Shown piece by piece: positions 16,070 through 23,904 of a stretch of 57,378 nucleotides of DNA. Both the position numbers and the translations under genes were made by a program. The first letter of the stretch is position 1. Each line of letters opens with the position of its first letter. A model generated the notes under the pieces. The model was not told where the DNA came from. It did not search any database and was given only the letters and a program-made list of their open reading frames with translations. Origin of the DNA: CAZFQG01 sp964520785 (lineage in GTDB: Bacteria; Planctomycetota; Planctomycetia; Pirellulales; Thermoguttaceae); contig CAZFQG010000011.1 in assembly GCA_964520785.1 (NCBI GenBank), positions 1 through 57,378 of the forward strand. Reading direction: 5' to 3'.

Positions 16070-18676
16070 ATGACCTCGTCCCGCAAAGCTGCTCCGTCAC
16101 CCCTCGCTCGAAGGGTACTTACCTGCCTGATGATCATCCTCCTGGTCGCCTGGACGGGCTGTGGAAGCCCCCGAGATCGGAAGGAGGGCGATCCAGATTC
16201 TTCCGAACGGACCGGGGAATCCCCGGGAAGCACCCGGGAGCAGGATGTGGCAGCTCGCTCCAAGCCGGGTGAGCCGTCGGAACCCTCCCCGGCGGCGAAA
16301 ACGGGTCCGAATGAGTCCGAGAGGCTCGAACCGGTGCGCCGTCCCGGCACGTCCGAGGAAGCGTCGGCCGGGAGGACGGCCGAAACGCCTGACTTGGAGG
16401 CACGGCGGGTTCTGGAGGCAATGGCGGCGGCGTATCGGGACGCGACGTCGTACGAGGACGCCGGATACGCGCGGCTGCAATTTGAAATCGGAGAACAGTC
16501 GGCCGACGAGAAGATCGGCGCGAGTGTCGCCTACGAACGGCCGAATCGACTCCGCGCGTATGTCGCCGGGGCGATGATCGTGTGTGACGGGCACACCCTC
16601 TGGGCCGCCAGGGAGGATTTGCCCGACCAGGTCGTCCGGATTCCCGCCCCCGAGCGACTGACCGTGCCTTTCCTATTCGCGGATCCGGTCCTGATGCAAG
16701 CGGTCGGTCAAGGTCCGGCGGGGTTGCCGCCCCAGTTGCCGCTGCTGATGCAGAAGGACGCCCTGGACGGGTTCATCAACGAAAGCACCTCTATCGTTGC
16801 GTTGCCGCCGGAAAAGCTCGAGGGGCGACCGTGCCGGCGGATCACCGTAACGCGTCCCGACGGTGAAATGACGCTGTGGATCGACGCGGAATCGAACGTC
16901 TTGCGCCGGGTGGAGCTGCCGACCGACGGTTTGCGGCGGATTCTCGAACAGAACGCGGAAGTGAAGAGTCTTTCCCTTACGCTGGAGCTGGAAGGGGCGC
17001 GGCTGAACGGTCCGATCGATCCGACCGCGCTGCGGTTCGAGGTCCCGGCCGATGCTCGGATCGTTTCGGTCCTGATGCTTCCCGAGCCGATGAGCCTGCT
17101 GGGGAAACCGGTTCCCGAGTTGACCTTTACCGACCTCGATGGAAAGCCGGTCTCCGTCACGCCGGGGACGTGCTCCGGGAAGGCCACGGTCCTCATCTGC
17201 TGGGCGACCTGGTGCGGACCCTGCAAGGAAGCGCTTCCGAGAATCGAGGAAGCGTACAAGAGCCTCCGGGAAAACCCGGACGTTCAGTTCTTCGCGGTCA
17301 ACGTGGACGAAGCGGCCGTCCCCTCGGAGGAGATTCGTCGCGTCGTGGATACGGTGGGGGTGACGTTTTCGGTCGTGCGCGATACGCAAGACCACGTGTT
17401 GGACCGGTTGCTGACCGGATCGATTCCCACCCTCGTGATCATAGGTCCCAAAGGCAACGTACAATCCTACTCCAGCGGCATTCCGAAAGAGGTGGCTCCG
17501 CAGCTCATTTCGGACGTCGGCGCCGTACTCGGAGGTGAACAACTTTTCACCGAGCAGTTGCAGTATTACCAGCGGCAAATCGACGCCTATGTCAAGAAAG
17601 TGGAGGCGGCAAGGGCGGAGGCGGTCCATCAGCTCGAGGCTCCCCGACCCGATTTGACGCGGAGTGAAATCGCCCCGCGGAGCCAGCCAGCCAACTTCCC
17701 CCTGAAGACCCTTTGGAGTTCCGCGATCGTCAAGAACCCGGGCAACGTCCTCGTGACTCATCACGACGACGGGCCGTCGCGGATTTTCGTGATTGACGGC
17801 TGGAAGGGGGTTGCCGAGTTTTCCGCGGGAGGCGAGGTCACCGATCGGATCCCCTTTGAAATCCCCGAAAACGGAATCGTCGGAATCCTCAATGAGTACA
17901 CCGACCCCTCCGGCGCGAAGTTTTTCGTCGGCACGGCCGGAACGCAGCGGCAGTGCTACGTCTTCGATTCCGGATGGAAGACCGTGCTGGCGTACCCGGA
18001 GGACGGCTTGAGCCGTCCCGGCGCGGCGAGCATCAGCGACGCGAGGCTGTTGAAGGTGCCCGGTTCCACGAATCCCGCCCTTTGCGTCGCGTATTGGGAA
18101 CGGCCGGTCGTAGAGGCGGTTTCCCTCCAAGGGGAAGCGATCTGGACCGCGGAAACCGAGCATCCCATTCTCGGCCTGGCGTCGACGGAACCGGAAATCG
18201 CGTCGCTTGTCGGTGCTACGCGGCGCGGGACGGCGGTCGTCTTGAATTCCTCGGGCTCGGTCGCCCGGACGGTGCAACTCGATCAGTTCTTCCTCCAGTG
18301 GATCATCGCCGCGGACCTGAACCTGGACGGGCGGATGGAGTATGCCGGCATTTCGGCCCGGGTCCCCGGCGAGCTGGACGTCATCGGGTTCACCCTCGAC
18401 GGAACGGTTTCGTGGAGACATCCGCTCCCCAAGGGGATGCTCTCCCAGCCGATCGCTCCGATCCTGGTCGGCCGGCTCGAGCCCGACGGCGACCATTGCT
18501 GGGTCGTCCCCGGCGCCGACGGCTCGCTCCGCTTCATTGACGCGAAAGGGCGGAAGCTGGACGAATTCAACTACGGCGCCGAACTCGCCGGTTTCGCGGC
18601 CACCGCGATCGACGGCAAGACGGTCTTCATTGTTTCCTCCCCCGACGGCGTCGAGGCGCTCGTGATTTCCCAGTAG
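16070..18676 (+). CDS. Multidomain lipoprotein with TlpA-type thioredoxin domain and C-terminal propeller-like region
   Basis: 868 residues. The N-terminus has a hydrophobic segment ending in a lipobox-like VAWTGC (Cys31), followed by a low-complexity Glu/Ser/Pro/Arg linker. Residues about 100-330 resemble the DUF2092/LolA-like outer-membrane lipoprotein-sorting fold. Residues 345-490 form a TlpA/ResA-type redoxin with WCGPC at 381-385 and the cis-Pro segment GSIPTLVIIG. A coiled stretch is followed by about 300 residues of repeated beta strands with an LNLDGRMEY motif, like an FG-GAP/WD-type propeller. A membrane-attached extracytoplasmic protein is expected, possibly a thiol-disulfide reductase bound to a sugar- or protein-binding module. 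The AGGA before the ATG supports the start. The next gene is a glycosyltransferase, with no clear functional link. Confidence 0.85.
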   Translation: MTSSRKAAPSPLARRVLTCLMIILLVAWTGCGSPRDRKEGDPDSSERTGESPGSTREQDVAARSKPGEPSEPSPAAKTGPNESERLEPVRRPGTSEEASAGRTAETPDLEARRVLEAMAAAYRDATSYEDAGYARLQFEIGEQSADEKIGASVAYERPNRLRAYVAGAMIVCDGHTLWAAREDLPDQVVRIPAPERLTVPFLFADPVLMQAVGQGPAGLPPQLPLLMQKDALDGFINESTSIVALPPEKLEGRPCRRITVTRPDGEMTLWIDAESNVLRRVELPTDGLRRILEQNAEVKSLSLTLELEGARLNGPIDPTALRFEVPADARIVSVLMLPEPMSLLGKPVPELTFTDLDGKPVSVTPGTCSGKATVLICWATWCGPCKEALPRIEEAYKSLRENPDVQFFAVNVDEAAVPSEEIRRVVDTVGVTFSVVRDTQDHVLDRLLTGSIPTLVIIGPKGNVQSYSSGIPKEVAPQLISDVGAVLGGEQLFTEQLQYYQRQIDAYVKKVEAARAEAVHQLEAPRPDLTRSEIAPRSQPANFPLKTLWSSAIVKNPGNVLVTHHDDGPSRIFVIDGWKGVAEFSAGGEVTDRIPFEIPENGIVGILNEYTDPSGAKFFVGTAGTQRQCYVFDSGWKTVLAYPEDGLSRPGAASISDARLLKVPGSTNPALCVAYWERPVVEAVSLQGEAIWTAETEHPILGLASTEPEIASLVGATRRGTAVVLNSSGSVARTVQLDQFFLQWIIAADLNLDGRMEYAGISARVPGELDVIGFTLDGTVSWRHPLPKGMLSQPIAPILVGRLEPDGDHCWVVPGADGSLRFIDAKGRKLDEFNYGAELAGFAATAIDGKTVFIVSSPDGVEALVISQ

Positions 18677-18738
18677 GCCGCCCCTTTGGCCGCCGCGGGG
18701 CGTCTCGTGGCGCCGGCAGGGCGGTTTCGTTCACTTCC

Positions 18739-19899
18739 ATGCGAACCGTTCACGTCATCACCCGGCTTATTCTGGGAGGCGCGCAAGAGAATACGGTACT
18801 CAACTGCGTCGACCTGATCGAGCGTTACAAGGACGCGGTGTTGCTGATCACCGGCCCTCCTTTGGGACCGGAGGGCTCGTTGCTGGAAAAAGCGAAACGC
18901 AAGGGCGTTCCCTTGAAAGTGGTCGAGCCGCTCCGCCGCCCGGTCCATCCCGGCCGAGACTGGCGCGCCTACCGGCGGATTCTCCGCGCGGTTCGGGCGT
19001 TTTCCCCCGACGTCGTCCACACGCATAGCGCGAAGGCGGGTATTTTGGGCCGCGCGGCGGCGTGGAAGCTCGGCGTGCCGGCGGTGGTCCACACGATCCA
19101 CGGCGCTCCGTTTTACCCATACCAGAATCCCGTCGGCAGAGCCTTCTGCCGGGAATGCGAGCGATGGGCCGAGCGCCGGTGCCACGCGATCATCAGCGTG
19201 GCGGACGCGATGACCGAGTTGATGCTCGGGGCGAAGATCGGCGTGCCGGAAAAATACACGACCATCTACAGCGGAATGGAGGTGGAGCCTTTCTTGAACG
19301 CCCGGTCAGGCCGCGCCCCTCTTCGCCGCGCCCTGGGTTTCTCCCCCGACGACGTCGTCATCGGGAAGGTCGCGCGGTTTTTTCACCTGAAGGGGCACGA
19401 AGACGTGGTCGAGGCGGCCGCGGCGGTCGTCCGCGCCAATCCGAACGTCCGCTTTTTGTTCATCGGCGACGGCATTCTTCGCGAATCACTCCGCCGCCGA
19501 ATCGCCGCCCTCGGCCTGGATTCGTATTTCCGCTTCACCGGTCTGGTCCCGCCGGATGAACTTCCCCCTTATTTCGCCGCGATGGATATCCTCGTTCACG
19601 CCAGCCTGCGCGAGGGGCTGGCTCGCGTCCTCCCCCAGGCCCTAATCGCCGGCACCCCGGCCGTCAGTTACGACGTCGACGGGGCCCGAGAAGTGGTTTT
19701 CGACGGCGAGACGGGCCGGCTGATTCCTCCGCGGGACGTCCCGGCCCTCGCCCAGGCCCTCACGGCGCTAAGTTTTGATCCCGCTCTGCGAGCCGCCTTC
19801 GGCAGCGAAGGCCGCCGCCGTTTCACCGAAGTCTTCCGCCACGAAGAAATGACCCGACGAATACGCGAAGTGTACGAAAACGTACTCAGCGGCCGGTGA
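18739..19899 (+). CDS. Glycosyltransferase family 4
   Basis: 386 residues with the GT-B fold. The N-terminal domain opens with RTVHVITRLILGGAQENT (the GGA loop binding acceptor) and has DVVHTHSAKAGILGR. The C-terminal domain has IGKVARFFHLKGHEDVVEA, FIGDG, and the EGLARVLPQALIAGTP donor-binding motif with both Glu-type positions of the GT4 EX7E pattern. It acts in the cytoplasm or at the inner face of the membrane on a lipid- or polysaccharide-linked acceptor. The specific sugar cannot be read from the sequence. It follows the lipoprotein gene by 62 bases and may be co-transcribed. It ends convergently with the envelope operon. Confidence 0.92.
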   Translation: MRTVHVITRLILGGAQENTVLNCVDLIERYKDAVLLITGPPLGPEGSLLEKAKRKGVPLKVVEPLRRPVHPGRDWRAYRRILRAVRAFSPDVVHTHSAKAGILGRAAAWKLGVPAVVHTIHGAPFYPYQNPVGRAFCRECERWAERRCHAIISVADAMTELMLGAKIGVPEKYTTIYSGMEVEPFLNARSGRAPLRRALGFSPDDVVIGKVARFFHLKGHEDVVEAAAAVVRANPNVRFLFIGDGILRESLRRRIAALGLDSYFRFTGLVPPDELPPYFAAMDILVHASLREGLARVLPQALIAGTPAVSYDVDGAREVVFDGETGRLIPPRDVPALAQALTALSFDPALRAAFGSEGRRRFTEVFRHEEMTRRIREVYENVLSGR

Positions 19900-19936
19900 G
19901 CCCCGCCCCGGCGGTACCGGTTCCGCGTCTTCACCG

Positions 19937-19969
19937 CGTCGTCACGGCGTCGTCACGGCGTCGTCACGG
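19937..19969. repeat. Three exact 11-bp tandem repeats over the end of the operon's last gene
   Basis: CGTCGTCACGG occurs three times in tandem with no mismatch. The repeat covers the stop codon of the minus-strand gene ending at 19964. Because 11 is not a multiple of 3, its TGA triplets (19964-19966, 19953-19955, 19942-19944) fall in all three minus-strand frames. Confidence 0.85.
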
Positions 19970-21514
19970 CGTCGCCGCGGGCGGCCGCGGTGGGTTGTCC
20001 GTCGCGGCTTGCGTCGCGGCGTTCGCCGGTGATTCCGTCGGCGCTTCCGTCGGTGATTCCGTCGGTGATTCCGTCGGTGATTCCCGTGGACTCTCTTTCG
20101 GAGCCTGCCGGGCCCGCATCACTTCCAGGGCGATCTGGTTGATATCCTCGGGATCGAGTTGACCGCCGAGCAGGACTTGGGCCTTCTGAAACATCGCGTC
20201 GATCCGTTGCTGCAAGGCGGGATTGTCCGAGATGAGACGGTTTCTCGCCTTGTTCAGTTGCAGCGCGAACTCATCCCGCGTGGGGAGTCTTCGCAGGCGT
20301 TCCAGCAGCTCGCCGGCTTCCTCGGAGCTCTCCCCTTCGAGCCGTTTCCGGATCCGCGCCTTGAGAATCTCGCGACGTACGACGACGTCGATGAGCTCCT
20401 CCTGAAGTCCCGTCAGAAATCCTTCGGCCTCCAACCGCGAATCGTCATTGGGAATATACGCCGCTTGTTCAGCCGCGAGGCCCGGCAGAATCGGCAATCG
20501 CGCCAACAGGGAGCTGCCGTTCTTGATCAGTATCTCTCGGATACGTTCGTTGCCGGGCGGGACGATGATTTCCCCGGCCAGATTGGTCCACCCCAGAAGC
20601 TCCGGCATCTTGACGTCCGGAATCTTCGCGTAGACTTCGTATCCGCTGAGCCGGTCATGCGGTTCCTTCTCGCTCTGGAGGATGAGCGTCGTCGGCGCTC
20701 GGGGAGCCTTTACTAACAGGGCGTAAAGCTCCACGCGGCCGCGGCGCCGCCCGGTCAGCGGACTCCGCAGGCCGGTGATTACGTCGCAAACGACGAAGTC
20801 GGAAGTGATTTCCCGAACTTCGAAATAGGTCCATTCGATCAGGGTGATCCGCCGAGGATTGCCCTCCCGATCGTTGTAGCGGACGATCGGGAGGAAGAGG
20901 TCCGATTCCCGGACGAACCGGATCGCCGGATCGCGGACGGGCAGACCGGCGGCCCTCGGCCGCAGGAAGGCGGTTCGCGACCCGTCGTCCGCCCTTTCCG
21001 ACTTCTGAATCCGCGCCAGCGGCGCGAAGGCCTCGAAAACCGCCTGGAAAACGGCATCGCTGAGTTTGTTCAACTGGGGCAACGGCAATTCGGCCGGAGT
21101 ACTGAAGCGTTCGGTTTGCACGTCGAATTCCCGCGCGCGGATCGCTCCGCCTCCCGGGGCCAGACCGACCGCGACGGAGATGATCTTATCGAAATCGCGA
21201 CGTTCTTCGTAGGGGATATCCTCCTTCTTCAAGCCGTCAAGATTGTCGAGGATTGCCTCCGCTCTGGCACCTTCGGCAAGAACCGTCGTGGCTTCCCACG
21301 CGGCGCCGATGAACGTTCCGATATGATCCCGGACCGCCTCCGCCAGTTCCTCGCCGAACCGGGGCGTCGTCTCGCTCGTTCGCCCCAGCGCGATGACCAC
21401 TTCAACCCGATACGGGGTCAGTTCCCAAATCGACTGCGCCTGCGCGGAGGAGCCCAAAACCGCGAGAATCGACAGGGCCAAGGCGGCCCGGCGGAGGATT
21501 ACGCGAACGTTCAT
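19964..21514 (-). CDS. Exported protein with Ser-Pro-Thr-Glu repeat tail, last gene of the Exb operon
   Basis: 516 residues of unrecognised family. A signal peptide is clear: basic start, hydrophobic ALALSILAVLGS, cleavage after SSAQA. The body is mixed alpha/beta with a hydrophilic middle, a segment of charged helices (ILKARIRKRLEGESSEEAGELLERL), and a tail with five copies of a four-residue S/A-P-T-E type repeat before TDNPPRPPAATP. The ATG overlaps the stop of the solute-binding-protein gene (ATGA), so the two are translationally coupled. The export signal and operon position suggest a periplasmic component of the Exb-like system. What it binds is unknown. Confidence 0.8.
   Translation of the reverse strand: MNVRVILRRAALALSILAVLGSSAQAQSIWELTPYRVEVVIALGRTSETTPRFGEELAEAVRDHIGTFIGAAWEATTVLAEGARAEAILDNLDGLKKEDIPYEERRDFDKIISVAVGLAPGGGAIRAREFDVQTERFSTPAELPLPQLNKLSDAVFQAVFEAFAPLARIQKSERADDGSRTAFLRPRAAGLPVRDPAIRFVRESDLFLPIVRYNDREGNPRRITLIEWTYFEVREITSDFVVCDVITGLRSPLTGRRRGRVELYALLVKAPRAPTTLILQSEKEPHDRLSGYEVYAKIPDVKMPELLGWTNLAGEIIVPPGNERIREILIKNGSSLLARLPILPGLAAEQAAYIPNDDSRLEAEGFLTGLQEELIDVVVRREILKARIRKRLEGESSEEAGELLERLRRLPTRDEFALQLNKARNRLISDNPALQQRIDAMFQKAQVLLGGQLDPEDINQIALEVMRARQAPKESPRESPTESPTESPTEAPTESPANAATQAATDNPPRPPAATP
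20030..20089. repeat. 12-bp tandem repeat encoding the Ser-Pro-Thr-Glu tail
   Basis: About five copies of GATTCCGTCGGT with one variant copy (GCTTCCGTCGGC). The 12-base unit keeps frame, and each copy adds SPTE or a variant. It is likely to vary in length between strains by slippage. Confidence 0.85.
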
Positions 21515-23835
21515 TTCCCCTCTCCCTCCGTTGCTTCGCGGATGTCCAGCCGCCATCGTTCGACGTTCTCGTAAAGGACGACTGGCGACTCCCCGACTCC
21601 CGAAAGCGCCGGGGTATGCACGAAGTATTCGTACAACTGCCAAAGCGGCACGACGGCGACGTCGTTGTAGACAATGCGGTGGACCTGCCGCATCCGCGTT
21701 CCGACGCGTCGCCAGTCGGACGAATCGCGAAGCTGCTTCAGCGCCAGGCTCATGTAGGGGGTAACACCGCCGTTGAGGCCGTCGAGACCCAGCAGGGGAT
21801 CGACGTCCACCACCGGTTCCCACATCGCCAGCTCGACGTAGAGCAAATCGACGTTCTCGTCCAGCACGGGGGTTTCTCCGGGGGGCGCCTCCTGGAGCGT
21901 GACGTTCAGTCCGACCCATTTCAAGTTCTCTTGAATCTTCTCGCAGGCGGCCCTGGCGACCTCATCCGCGGGATGCGCGAGCGTCAAATCCGCCGACGTG
22001 TCCACCTCCATCTCCTGCTTCTTCGCCTGCTTGAGGATTTCTCCGATCGAAACCTCGATCAACGCGATGGAAAGCGTCGGGTCGAAACCGCGTGGCTCGA
22101 TGTTCGGATCGTACGCGTATCCGATCGGATCGCCGCGGGTGCTCCCGCGGGGGAACGGGCCGCTGACGACGAGGTTGCCCGGGTCCTCCGAACCGCCGAG
22201 AAGGTAGGCGAGGATCGCCTCGCGGTTGATCGCGTAGACCAGCGCGCGGCGGAATCCGCGGTGCCCGGTGAGCGGCTTGTTGTAGTTCGGCACCAGGCAA
22301 TGGACCAAGGGGACCTTGTACGTGCCGACGGTCCATCCACCGAACTCGCGGAGTTTCGGAACGTCCCAGGGGCAAACGCGGTCGAGCAGGACGACCTCCC
22401 CCGACCTCAGCGCCCCGATGGCCGCCTTGGCGCCGGAATAGGTCTTCTCGACGATCTCCCGGGGTTGACCGGCGACCGCGCCGAAATACCTCGCGTTCGC
22501 TTGGAACGCCGCGTGGTTGCCCGACTCGGAGTCCGAAAGCAAGCGGAAAGGGCCGAGCGTGGGGGCCGGTTGGTCCGGCGGCCGGATCGCGTCGCGGTAA
22601 TCGGGGATGGATATCCGGAGAAGTCCGCCGGGACAGACATGACGGCGCGCCAGATCGACATGGACGCGAAATACGTCCTCGACGGAGATTCTCGGCCCCA
22701 ATTCGTGCCAAACGGGATCGTGGAAGAAGTTCTTCGGATCGCCCAGCTCATACAGCCGCCGCGCCACGTCGGCTCCGGTGAGGGTCTGGTGGCCCTCCGA
22801 CCATCGGATGTCCCGTTCGAGTTCGAACGTGAGCCGCCGCCCCAAGTCGGCCGTCGTGAAATCCCCGAAGGGACACGCGTACACGCCCCCCTCCGCTCCC
22901 GGTCCCCGGTATTCCATCAGCGTCCGGTCGATCAGCCGCCGCGTACGCCGGTAGGACCAGTTGTTCCAGTACGCGAACCGCGACGGCGCCGCCGGCATCG
23001 GGCTCGTTACGCCCACCACGATCCGCGGGTAAAGCCGGGCGATCTCCTTGCGCAATTCGATTGCACCGGGAAGGGCGGGCCAAACACGGACCACCTCGCG
23101 GACGGCCGCGTCCGCCTCGTGGTATTCTTTCGCGTCCATCGCGTCCTTCGCCTTTGTCAGGAATTCACCCGCCCTCGCGGTCAAGGACGACTCGTACTTC
23201 CGAACCACGTCGAGTTGGGGATAGCACTCGGACATGGTTTCCAGCAACCGGCGGATCGATCCGTAATCCTCCTTCCGGAGGTACTCTTCGATGAGCGGTC
23301 CGGCCGCCATCGAAATCGCCTTATCCAGGCCGTTTCGTTCGGGATTCTGCCGGTACGTTTCCAGAAGCCGCGCCAGCGCCGCGGCGTGTTTCTCCTCCCG
23401 GTAGAAGGCGATCGCCTCACGGTAAAGATACTCCTCGAGCCCTTTGTCCAAACCCGGTGTTTCGGGATACTCCCGGCGCAGGAAGACGAAATAATCGTAG
23501 GCTTCCTCGAAGTTCCCCGCCTCGACCACCTTGACCGCCTCGGCGAGGACCCGCTCCTCGAACAACTCGATACGGTCGATATGCCGCCACTCGACCTCGT
23601 ACTCCGCGTCCGGATTCTCGCGCAGCCGGACCTTGAACTTCTGCGAGGGCCGGGGGTTTTGCGGCAGCGGCCTTTCGAGCGTTTCGACGTCGAGCCGTTT
23701 GTTGTCGTTCTGCGCGTTCAACACGACGACGTCGTACGGTTCCCGTTCGAACAACCGGTCCGCCCCGCGCAGCATCCCCGCGCAGGCCGCCAAGATCGTC
23801 CAGGTTAGAATCGAAAGTCGACAGGTCCTATGCAT
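21511..23835 (-). CDS. TPR-like domain fused to an SBP_bac_5-type solute-binding domain
   Basis: 774 residues. A signal peptide (LSILTWTILAACAGMLRGA) precedes a short beta domain and then helical repeats (about residues 90-260) resembling TPRs (EEAYDYFVFLRREYPETPGL, REEKHAAALARLLETYRQNP). From about 300 the protein resembles family 5 periplasmic binding proteins of peptide/nickel ABC transporters: TFELERDIRWSEG, LTGADVARRLYEL, FRRALVYAINREAILAYLLGG, VVPLWQLYEYFVHTP. No ABC permease or ATPase gene is present in the window, so it is probably not a conventional transporter component but a ligand-binding part of the surrounding envelope machine. It starts 69 bases after the PQQ-propeller gene and overlaps the next gene by 4 bases. 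Confidence 0.85.
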   Translation of the reverse strand: MHRTCRLSILTWTILAACAGMLRGADRLFEREPYDVVVLNAQNDNKRLDVETLERPLPQNPRPSQKFKVRLRENPDAEYEVEWRHIDRIELFEERVLAEAVKVVEAGNFEEAYDYFVFLRREYPETPGLDKGLEEYLYREAIAFYREEKHAAALARLLETYRQNPERNGLDKAISMAAGPLIEEYLRKEDYGSIRRLLETMSECYPQLDVVRKYESSLTARAGEFLTKAKDAMDAKEYHEADAAVREVVRVWPALPGAIELRKEIARLYPRIVVGVTSPMPAAPSRFAYWNNWSYRRTRRLIDRTLMEYRGPGAEGGVYACPFGDFTTADLGRRLTFELERDIRWSEGHQTLTGADVARRLYELGDPKNFFHDPVWHELGPRISVEDVFRVHVDLARRHVCPGGLLRISIPDYRDAIRPPDQPAPTLGPFRLLSDSESGNHAAFQANARYFGAVAGQPREIVEKTYSGAKAAIGALRSGEVVLLDRVCPWDVPKLREFGGWTVGTYKVPLVHCLVPNYNKPLTGHRGFRRALVYAINREAILAYLLGGSEDPGNLVVSGPFPRGSTRGDPIGYAYDPNIEPRGFDPTLSIALIEVSIGEILKQAKKQEMEVDTSADLTLAHPADEVARAACEKIQENLKWVGLNVTLQEAPPGETPVLDENVDLLYVELAMWEPVVDVDPLLGLDGLNGGVTPYMSLALKQLRDSSDWRRVGTRMRQVHRIVYNDVAVVPLWQLYEYFVHTPALSGVGESPVVLYENVERWRLDIREATEGEGK

Positions 23836-23904
23836 CGGATTCGTTCTTCGAAAGGTCGCGACGCCCCGGAGGCCGGCCCGTCGCCGTTACGAGGATTTCG
23901 GCTC

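Noticed and set aside
16673..18496. Long minus-strand open frame opposite the thioredoxin-like lipoprotein
   Set aside because: The product is an Arg/Asp/Gly-rich antisense translation with no domain, while the plus strand has a clear WCGPC protein.
19937..19969. CRISPR-like repeat
   Set aside because: The units are contiguous 11-mers with no spacers, so they are a simple tandem repeat.
21616..23808. 730-codon plus-strand frame opposite the TPR/SBP gene
   Set aside because: Antisense of a gene with clear signal peptide and SBP motifs; the composition (very rich in Arg, Asp, Val) is typical of a shadow.
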